From Campylobacterales bacterium (GTDB lineage Bacteria > Campylobacterota > Campylobacteria > Campylobacterales > Sulfurimonadaceae), in contig JAPLGP010000029.1 in the NCBI GenBank assembly GCA_026390075.1, positions 26,692 to 90,691 of the forward strand: a stretch of 64,000 bases of DNA, given 5' to 3'. The translations under genes and the position numbers were made by a program. Below, piece after piece: positions 8,357 through 17,673 of this stretch (positions are counted from its first letter, which is position 1; each line of letters opens with the position of its first letter). The notes beneath the pieces are model-generated. The model worked only from the letters and a program-made list of their open reading frames with translations. It searched no databases and was not told the DNA's origin.

Positions 8357-9790
8357 TTAAACTTGTTCCCAAAAAGTTCCCTGAGGCGTATCCATAATTG
8401 TAACTCCACATGCCAAGATTTCATCACGAATCTTATCCGAGGTTAGAAAATCTTTTACTTTTTTAGCTTCATCTCTTAAAATAATTAACTCAGTTATTTT
8501 TGCTTTAGTTTTTTCATCAATTCCACTTTGAAAATACTCAAAGGGATTTTTTACTCCAAAGCCTAAAATTTCCTCTATGTACGCCAAGTTTGAGAGTGTC
8601 GCAGTTTTTAGCTCTTTATGTTTTCCTGCTGTGTCTAGCGTTTCGTTGGCATGTGTAATCATCGCATCTATGAGAGCCAATGCGTTTGAGATATTCATAT
8701 CATCACTTAAAGCTTTTAAAAGTTCTTCAGTAAAAAGAGTTTTTTCATTTTCAAAAGCAAGCCCAAAAAGGCGTTTTTTGAGTCTGTAAATTTTATCGAG
8801 GCGTTTTTTTGAAGCACTCAAATCCTCTTCATTAAAATTAAAATTACTTCTATAGTGTGTACTTAACAGATAAAATCTCAGCACTTCCCCATCATAAATT
8901 TTCAGAGCATCTTTTAAGAAAAAACTATTTCCTAAACTTTTTGACATTTTTTCGCCATCAATATTTACAAAACCGTTGTGCATCCAGTAGTTTGCGAGTG
9001 TATGGTTTGTTCCACATCTTGTTTGTGCCGCTTCGTTTTCATGGTGAGGAAAAAGCAAATCTGCTCCGCCGCCGTGGATATCCACAGCAAACTTGGTACC
9101 CCAAGGGCATTTGTCGCTTTGCTCGGGCACATGTTCCTTTATAAAGTGTTTTTCTATCATCGCAGAACATTCCACATGCCATCCTGGGCGACCTGCACCA
9201 AAAGGAGAATCAAAAGTCAGAGTGCCATCTTTTACATTTTTCCATAGAGCAAAGTCAGCACTGTTTTTCTTGTGTGATGAGTTTTGGACACGGTTTATTT
9301 TGTCCTCTTCCTCTTGAACTCTTTTACTAAGGCTAAGATATTCGCTATCACTTGAAGTGTCAAAATAGACATCGCCATCCACCGTTTTATAAGCGTGATT
9401 TGAGTCGATAAGCTTTTGAATGAGCGTAAACATAGCATCCAAACTCTCAGTTGCTTTTGGCTCTAAATCAGGTCGAGAAACGCCGATAGCTTCCATCTCT
9501 TTATGAAAAGCATTGGTATAAAACTCTGTAATCTCTTGAATAGTTTTGTTTTGCTCTTGTGCCTTTTTGATGATTTTATCGTCAATGTCGGTGATGTTTC
9601 GAGCGTAAGTGACAGCATAACCATTTGCTTTTAAGACACGAGTAAGTAAATCAAAAACCAAAGCACTCTTGGCATGACCTAAATGTGCATCATCATAAAC
9701 AGTTGGTCCGCAAACATAAAGAGTTGCTTTGCCCTCATTTTGAGGAGTAAAAAGTCGTTTTGTTTTTTGTACTGAGTCGTATATATACAT
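8357..9790 (-). CDS. cysS: Cysteine--tRNA ligase
   Basis: CysS charges tRNA-Cys in the cytoplasm. The class I signatures are HLGHA in place of HIGH near residue 35 and KMSKSLGN near 270. The zinc ligands are seen in CGPTVYDDAHLG, WHVECSAM and LLFPHHENE. At 477 residues it has the normal length. Two dispersed-word copies fall in it: one writes the family-conserved WHVEC at the zinc site, the other LACG near the C-terminus, where the family is variable. The next gene upstream is the toxin gene, 12 bases away. Confidence 0.97.
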   Translation of the reverse strand: MYIYDSVQKTKRLFTPQNEGKATLYVCGPTVYDDAHLGHAKSALVFDLLTRVLKANGYAVTYARNITDIDDKIIKKAQEQNKTIQEITEFYTNAFHKEMEAIGVSRPDLEPKATESLDAMFTLIQKLIDSNHAYKTVDGDVYFDTSSDSEYLSLSKRVQEEEDKINRVQNSSHKKNSADFALWKNVKDGTLTFDSPFGAGRPGWHVECSAMIEKHFIKEHVPEQSDKCPWGTKFAVDIHGGGADLLFPHHENEAAQTRCGTNHTLANYWMHNGFVNIDGEKMSKSLGNSFFLKDALKIYDGEVLRFYLLSTHYRSNFNFNEEDLSASKKRLDKIYRLKKRLFGLAFENEKTLFTEELLKALSDDMNISNALALIDAMITHANETLDTAGKHKELKTATLSNLAYIEEILGFGVKNPFEYFQSGIDEKTKAKITELIILRDEAKKVKDFLTSDKIRDEILACGVTIMDTPQGTFWEQV

Positions 9791-9802
9791 GAATTATTTC
9801 CT

Positions 9803-10108
9803 TTAAAAACCAGTTATCATAAAATCTATTGCTGAGATTATTTCATCTCTTTTATCTTCTACAGAACAGACAATTGAGCCTAGGTTGTTTGTTGCTATAC
9901 CTGCAAGTTCGGCTGTGGACATGGTAACTTTTGAGCCGTTTATTTCAAACTGTGGGTTGAGTATTTTTGCGGGTTTCATGTTTAAAACCAGAGGCACAAC
10001 TACTCTTGTGGATAAGTTTTTTAATATATCATTTTGAATGTCGAGTAAGAACGGTATCTCTTGATTTGTTCTTGTATTTAGGTTCTCATAAATATCAAAT
10101 TGCGCCAT
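9803..10108 (-). CDS. ccdB: CcdB-family gyrase toxin
   Basis: This 101-residue protein has the length and layout of CcdB, which poisons DNA gyrase. Family sequences recognisable here include YENLNTRTNQEIPFLLDIQ, VVPLV and the C-terminal helix SAIDFMITGF. The ATG overlaps the antitoxin stop as TGATG, which decides the start and implies coupling. In the F-plasmid toxin the last three residues are Trp-Gly-Ile and matter for gyrase poisoning; here they are Thr-Gly-Phe. The toxin may be altered in target or weakened. Chromosomal location next to cysS suggests a domesticated or transferred module. Confidence 0.87.
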   Translation of the reverse strand: MAQFDIYENLNTRTNQEIPFLLDIQNDILKNLSTRVVVPLVLNMKPAKILNPQFEINGSKVTMSTAELAGIATNNLGSIVCSVEDKRDEIISAIDFMITGF

Positions 10109-10353
10109 CAAAAACTTCTTATTTCATCGCTAAAAGTGCCATTTTTTGCAACTCTTTCGTTATAGCTGTGGATGGAACTTTTATTTTGAGACGCCCAGTT
10201 TTTCATCTCTTCTTCTTTAATAATCTCTATAAGTGTTTTTTCTAAGGAGTTAGAGATATTAATGTGAAGTTCTTTTGCTTTTTTGAGCAAATCAGAATTT
10301 ATACTAAGATTGGTCGCTCTTTTTTTGGCATGTGGATTATACAACGCTGTCAT
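10108..10353 (-). CDS. ccdA: CcdA-family antitoxin
   Basis: This 81-residue protein has the CcdA plan: a ribbon-helix-helix DNA-binding N-terminus (KKRATNLSINSDLLKKAKEL) and a C-terminal tail that would wrap the toxin (NWASQNKSSIHSYNERV, GTFSDEIRSF). It should neutralise the downstream toxin and repress its own promoter. AGGAG lies upstream of the ATG. A dispersed-word copy at 10327-10335 writes NPHAK right before the DNA-binding strand. Confidence 0.88.
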   Translation of the reverse strand: MTALYNPHAKKRATNLSINSDLLKKAKELHINISNSLEKTLIEIIKEEEMKNWASQNKSSIHSYNERVAKNGTFSDEIRSF

Positions 10354-10364
10354 TTACATCTCCT

Positions 10365-10385
10365 ATGTGTATAAAGTATGTGTAT
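10365..10385. promoter_or_regulatory. Direct repeats, possible ccdAB autoregulatory operator
   Basis: ATGTGTAT occurs at 10365-10372 and again at 10378-10385, a 13-base period, immediately upstream of the ccdA ribosome-binding site. Ribbon-helix-helix antitoxins commonly bind tandem half-sites over their own promoter, so this is a plausible operator. No binding evidence exists here beyond the repeats and their position. Confidence 0.4.
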
Positions 10386-10435
10386 GATTGTAGCACATTA
10401 AATCTTTTTTTAATTTACTAAAGAACTGTAATCGT

Positions 10436-11845
10436 TTATGAAACAAATTGAGCTAAAAAATCTTTAAAAATTATAAGTAAAATTGTAAATAAAATTGAAC
10501 TTGCGACCAAATAAACAGCATATTTGTTTAAAAGTATATCAAAAAAGTTTTTTGCTCCAAATGCTTTGATTGTTAAAATAAAACTAACAAAACCGCTAAT
10601 TGTACTTGCGAGAGCTAAGCCACTTGCTCCCATCGGTGTGACTAAAGAGATTGAAAAGAGCATATAAGCAAGAAGTGAAAAGGTTGAAATTTTTGCAGCA
10701 CGCATTTGCATCTCTTTTGCGTAAAGCCAGAGTAAAAGCAGTTTTTGAAGTCCAAAGGGGAGTAAGCCTACCATGTACATTTGTAAAACAAAAGTAGTAG
10801 TTTTTGTGTCTTCTTTAGTAAAAGCGCCTCTCTCAAACAAAAGCCAAGTTATTTCATGCGCTAAAATATATCCTAAAATAGTGCTTGCAGTGAGTAAAAA
10901 TGCTAAAAACCAAAAAGCTTTTTTCATGTAGCCAAGAGCTTTTTCTTCATCAGAATTTTTCAAAAATCTTGCTATTTTAGGAAAAAGAGCTATGGAAACT
11001 GCAATGGCAAAAATGGCTAAAGGAAGTTGAAAGATACGATTTGCATAGTAGAGATAACTGATAGAACCACTGACAAGAAATGAAGCGAAAAAAGTGTCTA
11101 AAAATCCACTTATTTGTGCGGTGGAGTTTCCCCAAACGGCAGGAAAAAATTGTGAGCGAAATTTTTTACTCTCTTTTTTTATGATTTTTGATTTTACTCG
11201 GAGGTATTTAAAACCACCAAAAATAAGTTTGCATAAGCCAAGTTTGTAAATAGCGATGGCATGTGCAATAAGCTGTAAAATCCCCCCAATTACAACACCA
11301 AAACTAAGATAATAGACTATTTCGTTTTGGCTTTTATGTTCAGAGAGATAAAGAGCTAAAATAAGTGAAATATTTAAGAGCGCTGTAGAAAAAGCGGATA
11401 TCGCAAAATGATGTTTATACTGTAGAAGAGTGCTTAAAAAGGTTACTATAAAAATAAGAGGAAGATACCAAAAATTTATAGCGACAAAAGGTGCGGCTAG
11501 TTCTATAGTCGTTTCATCAAATCCAACTGCTACAGCTTTTGTAGCTAAAGATGGCAAAAAATTTACAAGGAGTGTTATGATGAGTATGATAGATAAAAAA
11601 TTTACAAATATATTGACTGAAAAAACAGATTTGTGCGATGAACGGGCAAAAGCTGGCATAAAAGATTGTGTAAAAGCACCCTCGGCAAAAACACGACGAA
11701 AAAGATTTGGTAACTTAAAAGCGATAAAAAAAATATCGCTATAAATGTTTGCTCCCAGAGCCGAAGCAGTCATTAAATCTCTTAGAAATCCCAATATTCT
11801 TGAAACTAAAATTCCAGAACTGTTGGTAAAAATAGCTTTAAACAT
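10436..11845 (-). CDS. murJ: Lipid II flippase MurJ (MviN)
   Basis: MurJ flips lipid II across the inner membrane for peptidoglycan assembly. The N-terminus carries the family stretch SGILVSRILGFLRDLMTASALGA, followed by PNLFRRVFAEGAFTQSFMP, both hallmark MurJ sequences. About 13 hydrophobic segments run through the 469 residues. The gene lies divergent from the fapA-like gene. In C. jejuni mviN also lies between cysS and a DUF342 gene, as far as I recall. Confidence 0.95.
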   Translation of the reverse strand: MFKAIFTNSSGILVSRILGFLRDLMTASALGANIYSDIFFIAFKLPNLFRRVFAEGAFTQSFMPAFARSSHKSVFSVNIFVNFLSIILIITLLVNFLPSLATKAVAVGFDETTIELAAPFVAINFWYLPLIFIVTFLSTLLQYKHHFAISAFSTALLNISLILALYLSEHKSQNEIVYYLSFGVVIGGILQLIAHAIAIYKLGLCKLIFGGFKYLRVKSKIIKKESKKFRSQFFPAVWGNSTAQISGFLDTFFASFLVSGSISYLYYANRIFQLPLAIFAIAVSIALFPKIARFLKNSDEEKALGYMKKAFWFLAFLLTASTILGYILAHEITWLLFERGAFTKEDTKTTTFVLQMYMVGLLPFGLQKLLLLWLYAKEMQMRAAKISTFSLLAYMLFSISLVTPMGASGLALASTISGFVSFILTIKAFGAKNFFDILLNKYAVYLVASSILFTILLIIFKDFLAQFVS

Positions 11846-11942
11846 TTGAACTTCTTATTTTTTTACAAAATTTTAACAAATATTTAGTTAAAATGGAGAC
11901 TCAAAAAATTGAAAATTGAAAATTCGACAAGAAGGAAAGTGT

Positions 11943-13859
11943 ATGTCATTTTTTGGCTCGAGTGATAAGAGTGTAACAGCATCTAAAAAAATACGACCAA
12001 TTGTTGTACGCACTCAAAATGTTGCTAAAGAAATAATTGCACTCGCCAAAACGCATGATGAAAAAGTTGAAAATATAGATTTTAATATTTTTGAAGTTCA
12101 AACCTATGTAAGAACAAATGCAGACGCTAGAGAGAGTGAATGGGAAGAAATATCAGCAAATGAACTCTATGAACTCGATGAAAAAAAAGAATTTTTAAAT
12201 CCAAATTTTCAAATTAAACAGATGTATGAGATTGAATTGTTTCACAAAGAGGATGAAGAAGAGGACATATATAAAGATTTTCATCTTGCAGTAGGTGCAA
12301 ATGCCACAAAATGCAAGGTGTATTTAAGCATCAAGCAAGGCTCAAAAGTTCAATATAATCAAAATTTCACTAAAGACCTTCTTCTTATGATTAACAAAAG
12401 AAAAGTGCGTGCGGGTATATTAATAAATATTTTTGATGAAATGTTAAATGATGCGGTCTCTAAAATATCAGCGCATGTGAGAGTAGAAGAAAAAGTTGTT
12501 TATGATAAATCTGAAACTATTCTTATTGCGCAGAGCTATGAACCTACGATAACGATAGATGATAATTTGATTTTGCATTACAATAAAGAACAAGAAAAAG
12601 TAGTTCAAGAGAATGATAAAATTGATTATTCTGCTAGAGGATTTATAAATAGTGTCATCAAAGAAGAATTACTCATAGAATATATAAAACCAAAGATGGG
12701 TAAACCGGGAAGAAATTGTCGTGGTGAATATATGGTACCACAAGAGCCTGTAGTTAAAAATGAACCTACTTTTACTTTTGATGACACTATAAGAGTTGTT
12801 GAAGATGCAGTAAGCACCAAATATATCGCGAATGTAAATGGCTATATTTCGCATGAAGGAAATAATTTCACTATAAAAAAAGAGATGGATGTTGCTACAA
12901 TAGATTTTAAATCAACAGGTTCTATTTCGGCTGGTTTAAACTCCGATGTTACCATCAGTGTGAAAGAGGCAAACTCCGATAAAGATGCTATTGGCAATGG
13001 CATGGTCGTTGAAGTTACTGAAATAAATGTGGATGGAAATGTTGGTGCTGGTGCAAAAATAAATGCTATAAAAGCAGTTATTCAAGGTCAAACGCATACA
13101 GAATCTATGGTACGAGCGGAAAATTTAAGAATAAATATCCATAAGGGAGCTGCTTATGGAAAACAGGTTTATATAACAAGACTTGAACATGGTATTGTGG
13201 ATTGTGATGAAGTTACGATTACACAGGCTACAGGCGGTAACATACGCGCTAAAGAGATTACGATTGAAATATGTACATCGCATGTGAAAGCAACAGCATC
13301 AAGATTGATAGAGATAAAAAAACTTTTAGGTGGTGAAAATATTTTTACCATTGACCCACTTCTTAAAAAAGATGCAAGAGCTTCTTTAGATAAAAATAAA
13401 CATGAAATAAATGAGCTTGAAATAGAATTAAGAGATATTAGAAAAGAGATACTCAAGTATGAACAACTTGTAGAAGAGAATGCGGCTGCTTTTAATGATG
13501 TTAAAAAAAGATTATTGCACTATAAAAAAAATGGTGTGAAGATGCCAGAATCTTTTGTCAAACAATATAAAAGCTTTACTTCAGTGCAAGAAACACTCTC
13601 TACTTTAAAAAAAGATTCTGAGAGTAAACAAGATAAACTTGCACTCCTAACTGTGGGTAAAACATTATTGCAAGAAAATATTTTTGATGCAAGAATTATA
13701 AATAGAAGTCCATGGACTGGATACAATGAACTCAGATTTAAGTTAGTAAATCCACCTATTGAACTAAAATATTTTCCAAAAGAGGGCTCAAAGGATAAAG
13801 TTTTTGGTCTTGTTGAGGTTTCAGATGGTGAGTTTGAGATACAGGTAATGGAACAATGA
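11943..13859 (+). CDS. DUF342/FapA-family polymerising protein
   Basis: This 638-residue protein belongs to the DUF342 (FapA) family. The GxN/G-rich central repeats typical of its right-handed beta helix run from about residue 300 (VATIDFKSTGSISAG onward), and a coiled coil lies at about 470-560 (DKNKHEINELEIELRD onward). FapA members are thought to scaffold flagellar or cell-envelope functions, and the exact role is unknown. I start at 11943 (MSFFGSSDK), with AAGGAAAG upstream; an earlier ATG at 11916 adds nine residues with poor support. Its last codons overlap the ruvA ATG, so the two are translationally coupled. Confidence 0.85.
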   Translation: MSFFGSSDKSVTASKKIRPIVVRTQNVAKEIIALAKTHDEKVENIDFNIFEVQTYVRTNADARESEWEEISANELYELDEKKEFLNPNFQIKQMYEIELFHKEDEEEDIYKDFHLAVGANATKCKVYLSIKQGSKVQYNQNFTKDLLLMINKRKVRAGILINIFDEMLNDAVSKISAHVRVEEKVVYDKSETILIAQSYEPTITIDDNLILHYNKEQEKVVQENDKIDYSARGFINSVIKEELLIEYIKPKMGKPGRNCRGEYMVPQEPVVKNEPTFTFDDTIRVVEDAVSTKYIANVNGYISHEGNNFTIKKEMDVATIDFKSTGSISAGLNSDVTISVKEANSDKDAIGNGMVVEVTEINVDGNVGAGAKINAIKAVIQGQTHTESMVRAENLRINIHKGAAYGKQVYITRLEHGIVDCDEVTITQATGGNIRAKEITIEICTSHVKATASRLIEIKKLLGGENIFTIDPLLKKDARASLDKNKHEINELEIELRDIRKEILKYEQLVEENAAAFNDVKKRLLHYKKNGVKMPESFVKQYKSFTSVQETLSTLKKDSESKQDKLALLTVGKTLLQENIFDARIINRSPWTGYNELRFKLVNPPIELKYFPKEGSKDKVFGLVEVSDGEFEIQVMEQ

Positions 13860-14419
13860 TTGTAGGTTTAAGAGGTGTTGTTGCGTATAAAGAACCAGCT
13901 TTTGTGCATGTGGAAGTGAGTGGTGTTGTATATGAAGTTTTTATCTCTTTGCAGACATTTTCAGCACTTCCACATGCCGAGGTAAAACTTTTTACATCCC
14001 AAATCATTCGTGAAGATGCACACCTTTTGTTTGGATTTTTAGAGATGAGTGAAAAAAAACTCTTCGAGAGACTTATTAAGATAAATGGCGTTGGTCCAAA
14101 GGTTGCCATCGCAATTTGTTCGACTTATACACCCTCTCAGTTCGCAGCGGCGATAAATGCAAAAGATATCAAAGCGATTCAAAAAGTCCCTGGAATAGGT
14201 CCAAAAAGTGCAGGGCGCATACTTGTTGAGCTCAATGGTTTTGATGAGGAGATGTTAAGTGTCTCTTCTCCTAAGACAAAATCTTTCAATGAAGCAAGTG
14301 AGGCACTTGAATCTTTAGGATTTACAAAAGCAAAAATACTCAAAGCTCTTAGCGCATGCAGTGGAAGTGACACCGCTGCACTTGTTAAAGAAGCACTAAA
14401 ATTATTACAAACCATATAA
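13856..14419 (+). CDS. ruvA: Holliday junction branch migration protein RuvA
   Basis: RuvA binds four-way DNA junctions and, with RuvB, drives branch migration. The OB-fold start MIVGLRGVV is followed by two helix-hairpin-helix motifs, LIKINGVGPKVA and IQKVPGIGPKSAGRI, and a C-terminal RuvB-binding domain ending KEALKLLQ. At 187 residues it is normal. The ATG overlaps the upstream stop by four bases. The dispersed word at 13970-13978 writes LPHAE in the OB fold, and a one-mismatch copy at 13905 writes HVEVS. Confidence 0.96.
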   Translation: MIVGLRGVVAYKEPAFVHVEVSGVVYEVFISLQTFSALPHAEVKLFTSQIIREDAHLLFGFLEMSEKKLFERLIKINGVGPKVAIAICSTYTPSQFAAAINAKDIKAIQKVPGIGPKSAGRILVELNGFDEEMLSVSSPKTKSFNEASEALESLGFTKAKILKALSACSGSDTAALVKEALKLLQTI

Positions 14420-14430
14420 GGATATAACTG

Positions 14431-15468
14431 TTGAAATTAACTATTTTATTTGGAGGTGCTAGTTACGAACACGAAATTAGCATCGTAAGTGCGATAACTC
14501 TCAAAGCAAAGTTATCTGGATTTGATTTAAGTTTCGTTTTTTGTGACCAAGACCACACTTTTTATTTTGTGCCCTCTTCAAAAATGAAGGCGACTACTTT
14601 TTCAAAAGGCGAACATAAAAAAATGCCAAAGTTGAGCCTTGAAAATGGTTGTTTTGCCCAAAAAACTATGTTTTCAACTGTGAAACATAAAGATTTAGTG
14701 ATAAATCTTATCCATGGTGGTGATGGCGAAGATGGAACTGTTCCTGCACTTTTAGACTTTTTTTCTATCAAATATATTGGTCCACGCGTGAATGCAAGTG
14801 TATTTTCGTATGACAAAAGATATACGAAGTACCTCTGTGAAGCAAAAGGAATAAAAAGTGTTTCGTATGAAACTTTAAGTGCAAAAGAGCATAAAGATGT
14901 CACTTTGTCGTATCCAGTAATCATCAAACCTGCAAGTTTGGGTAGCTCTATCGGTGTGAGCATAGTACGAGATGAAAGTGAACTTGATTATGCGCTGGAC
15001 AGTGCTTTTGAATTTGACAATAATGTACTCGTTGAGCCATTTATAGAGGGTGTAAAAGAGTATAACTTAGCTGGATTTATGGCAGATGGGAAGATGCATT
15101 TCTCCATAGTAGAAGAGCCTCAAAAAAATGAGTTTTTAGATTTTGAAAAAAAATATATGGATTTTTCAAGAAGTGAACAAGTTTTAAAAGCAGATATCAG
15201 TGAAGTGTTAGTGAGTAAACTCAGAACAAATTTTGAAAAAATTTATAGAGGTCTTTTTGAAGGTGCTCTGATTCGATGCGACTTTTTTGTTATAGATGGA
15301 GAGGTGTATTTAAATGAGATAAACCCGATTCCAGGGTCTATGGCGAACTATCTTTTTGAAGATTTCAAAGGGTGCATTGAAGCGTTGTCAAAATCACTTC
15401 CACATGCCAAGAGAGCAAAAGTTTCTTACGAGTATATTCATTCAATTTCCAGTGCCAAAGGGAAATAA
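14431..15468 (+). CDS. ddl: D-alanine--D-alanine ligase
   Basis: Ddl joins two D-alanines for the peptidoglycan stem peptide. ATP-grasp sequences are clear: LFGGASYEHEIS at the N-terminus, KPASLGSSIGVS, VEPFIEGVKEY and NEINPIPGSM near the end. The start is TTG at 14431 with an AAGGATAT upstream. At 345 residues the length is normal. The stop overlaps the next start as TAATG. A dispersed-word copy at 15400-15408 writes LPHAK in the C-terminal tail. It sits with murF, which uses its product. Confidence 0.96.
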   Translation: MKLTILFGGASYEHEISIVSAITLKAKLSGFDLSFVFCDQDHTFYFVPSSKMKATTFSKGEHKKMPKLSLENGCFAQKTMFSTVKHKDLVINLIHGGDGEDGTVPALLDFFSIKYIGPRVNASVFSYDKRYTKYLCEAKGIKSVSYETLSAKEHKDVTLSYPVIIKPASLGSSIGVSIVRDESELDYALDSAFEFDNNVLVEPFIEGVKEYNLAGFMADGKMHFSIVEEPQKNEFLDFEKKYMDFSRSEQVLKADISEVLVSKLRTNFEKIYRGLFEGALIRCDFFVIDGEVYLNEINPIPGSMANYLFEDFKGCIEALSKSLPHAKRAKVSYEYIHSISSAKGK

Positions 15469-16202
15469 TGGCTCTAAAGTCGATTCAATACAATCAACAT
15501 ACGCTCGAAATAAGTTATGAAATTTTAAATCCACATGCCAAGGTTGACTTGATAATCTTGCATGGTTGGGGAAGTAACAAAAACTTGATGAAACAGGTTT
15601 TTTCGCCTTATATGGATAGTTTTCGTCATATTTATATTGATTTACCAGGGTTTGGAAACAGCACTTGTAACACTCCACTTAAAACCGCGGACTATGCAAG
15701 AATAGTGGAGCTTCTCATGGTGCATATCAATGCCTCAAAAGATATTATTTTAGGGCATTCGTTTGGTGGGAAAGTGGCACTTTTGCTTGAGCCGAGAGTT
15801 TTGGTTCTTGTTGCGAGTGCAGGGATTTATGTAAAAAAATCTTTCAAAGTCCAAGCAAAAATCGCACTTTTTAAACTCCTTAAACTCTCTGGATTTACCA
15901 TGCTTAGAAACTTTTTTGTTGCAGAAGATGCAAAAAGTTTAAGTGAACCGATGTATCAAACTTTTAAAAATGTTGTCAATGAAGATTTTAAAAATGAATT
16001 TGCGGGTTTTGAAGGAAAAGCACTTCTGTGTTGGGGAAAATCTGACACGGCAACGCCTCTTAGTTCTGCAAAAAAGATAGATAAACTTATCAAAGACTCT
16101 TCGTTAGCAGTGTATGAGGGTGACCACTACTTTTTTATGAAAAATGCAGAGGATATTTCTAAAAAAATAGAAACAACATTTTTAAAAACTTTGGAGCATT
16201 AA
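15468..16202 (+). CDS. Alpha/beta hydrolase
   Basis: This 244-residue cytoplasmic protein has the alpha/beta hydrolase fold. The oxyanion sequence is LHGWGSN, the nucleophile elbow GHSFGG carries the catalytic serine, the aspartate is in GKSDTATP and the histidine in GDHYFF, so it should be active as an esterase or related enzyme. It lies between ddl and murF with overlapping or near-touching ends, an arrangement I recall in C. jejuni too, which hints at a link to cell-wall metabolism; the substrate is unknown. The dispersed word at 15531-15539 writes NPHAK just before the first core strand. Confidence 0.87.
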   Translation: MALKSIQYNQHTLEISYEILNPHAKVDLIILHGWGSNKNLMKQVFSPYMDSFRHIYIDLPGFGNSTCNTPLKTADYARIVELLMVHINASKDIILGHSFGGKVALLLEPRVLVLVASAGIYVKKSFKVQAKIALFKLLKLSGFTMLRNFFVAEDAKSLSEPMYQTFKNVVNEDFKNEFAGFEGKALLCWGKSDTATPLSSAKKIDKLIKDSSLAVYEGDHYFFMKNAEDISKKIETTFLKTLEH

Positions 16203-16203
16203 G

Positions 16204-17649
16204 ATGCAAGAATATGAAATTTTAATCGCGTTTATTACAAATGTTCTTTTTGTTATGGTTTTGGGTTGGTATTTAATCACAAATCTTCAATGGTATGACT
16301 ATAAACTCTCGCGTGTGCTACTCAAACATCACAAGCCACAGTGGCATTTTTTTTACTTTTTTATCCCTTTTATAGCCTATTACACGATGGGACAATTTTT
16401 TGTTATTTTCTTTTATCTCGCTCTTCTACCAGCTATGTTTCTTTGGCATAGAAAACTCGATAAAAAGCTTGTTTTAACATGGCGAGTGAAAAGATTTCTC
16501 ATTCTTTTAATCTCTTTGGTACTTTTTTTCGATGTGCTTTGTACACTCAAGTCGGCATGTGGAATTTATGGTGTATTTATGCCTTTAGCTTTAGCGTATA
16601 TCTTGAGTACGATGGTGGAAAAGTTTCTTTTTATGGTCTATAAAAAAGAGGCAAAAAAGAAACTCTTTGAGATGAAAAACTTGCAAATCATCTGTATAAC
16701 GGGAAGTTACGGAAAGACAAGTATTAAAAATTTTGTTGCGCAGATTTTGGCTAAAAAATACAAAGTTTATGCAACACCGCGAAGTGTTAATACGCTTGGC
16801 GGAATTATGGGTGACATAAACAACGCACTTCCAGCAGATAGTGAGATGTATATTTGTGAAGCGGGAGCGAGAGAAATGGGCGATATTTATGATATTACTA
16901 CATTTATCGAACCTCAAACGGTGGTTGTTGGTAAAGTCGGCGCGGCGCATATCGAGTACTTTAAATCGTTACAAAATATCATAGCAACAAAGCTTGAAAT
17001 CATGCAATCGCCTCGTTTAGAGAGAGCCTTTATCCATACCTCTGTAACCAACGAACCACATGCCAAAGTTACATTTTTTGGGGATGATATAATAAATCCA
17101 CATGCCACACTTGATGGAGTAGATTTTGATTTGAAAATTGATGATGAAGTTTTATCTCTGCATACAGATATTTTAGGTGAATTTCAAAGTATGAACATCG
17201 CTGTAGCGGTGAGAATCGCTAAAAAATTTGGCATGAGTAATGAAGAGATAATCAAAGCTGTAAAAGAGTTAAAACCCGTAGAACACAGACTCCAAATGAT
17301 AAAAGCTGGTGGAAAAATCATAATAGATGATGGCTACAACGGAAACATTGACGGAATGCTCGAAGGTGTACGACTCTGCTCACTTCATGATGGACGCAAA
17401 GTCATCGTAACACCAGGTTTAGTTGAGAGTTCTGATGCGTTAAATCTAAAACTGATAGAAGCCATAAATAAAGTTTTTGACATCGTTATAGTGACAGGAA
17501 GTCTTAATGCAAAACTCTTTGAGAAAAATTTGGATGTAAAAACAAAAATAATGCTAAGTGATAAATCAAAACTTGTAGATGTATTGGCAGAGCAAACGAA
17601 GGCTGGAGATATCATTTTGTTCGCAAATGATGCACCGAATTTTATTTGA
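16204..17649 (+). CDS. murF: Membrane-anchored UDP-MurNAc-tripeptide--D-Ala-D-Ala ligase
   Basis: MurF adds D-Ala-D-Ala to the UDP-MurNAc tripeptide. Unlike most MurF proteins, this one begins with about 150 residues holding four or five hydrophobic segments, so the Mur ligase is tethered to the inner membrane. The ligase then shows the ATP loop GSYGKTS (about 166-172), SVNTLGGIMGDIN and a C-terminal domain with RLQMIKAGGKIIIDDGYNGN. Three dispersed-word copies lie inside (16554, 17056, 17098), the last two only 42 bases apart and writing EPHAK and NPHAT in a variable loop. The neighbouring ddl supplies its substrate. Confidence 0.93.
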   Translation: MQEYEILIAFITNVLFVMVLGWYLITNLQWYDYKLSRVLLKHHKPQWHFFYFFIPFIAYYTMGQFFVIFFYLALLPAMFLWHRKLDKKLVLTWRVKRFLILLISLVLFFDVLCTLKSACGIYGVFMPLALAYILSTMVEKFLFMVYKKEAKKKLFEMKNLQIICITGSYGKTSIKNFVAQILAKKYKVYATPRSVNTLGGIMGDINNALPADSEMYICEAGAREMGDIYDITTFIEPQTVVVGKVGAAHIEYFKSLQNIIATKLEIMQSPRLERAFIHTSVTNEPHAKVTFFGDDIINPHATLDGVDFDLKIDDEVLSLHTDILGEFQSMNIAVAVRIAKKFGMSNEEIIKAVKELKPVEHRLQMIKAGGKIIIDDGYNGNIDGMLEGVRLCSLHDGRKVIVTPGLVESSDALNLKLIEAINKVFDIVIVTGSLNAKLFEKNLDVKTKIMLSDKSKLVDVLAEQTKAGDIILFANDAPNFI

Positions 17650-17673
17650 TGAAATCAATAATAGGTTGATATT

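Noticed and set aside
8857..9317. Overlapping reverse-strand reading frames inside cysS
   Set aside because: They are shadows of the conserved cysS frame, with no ribosome site or recognisable protein.
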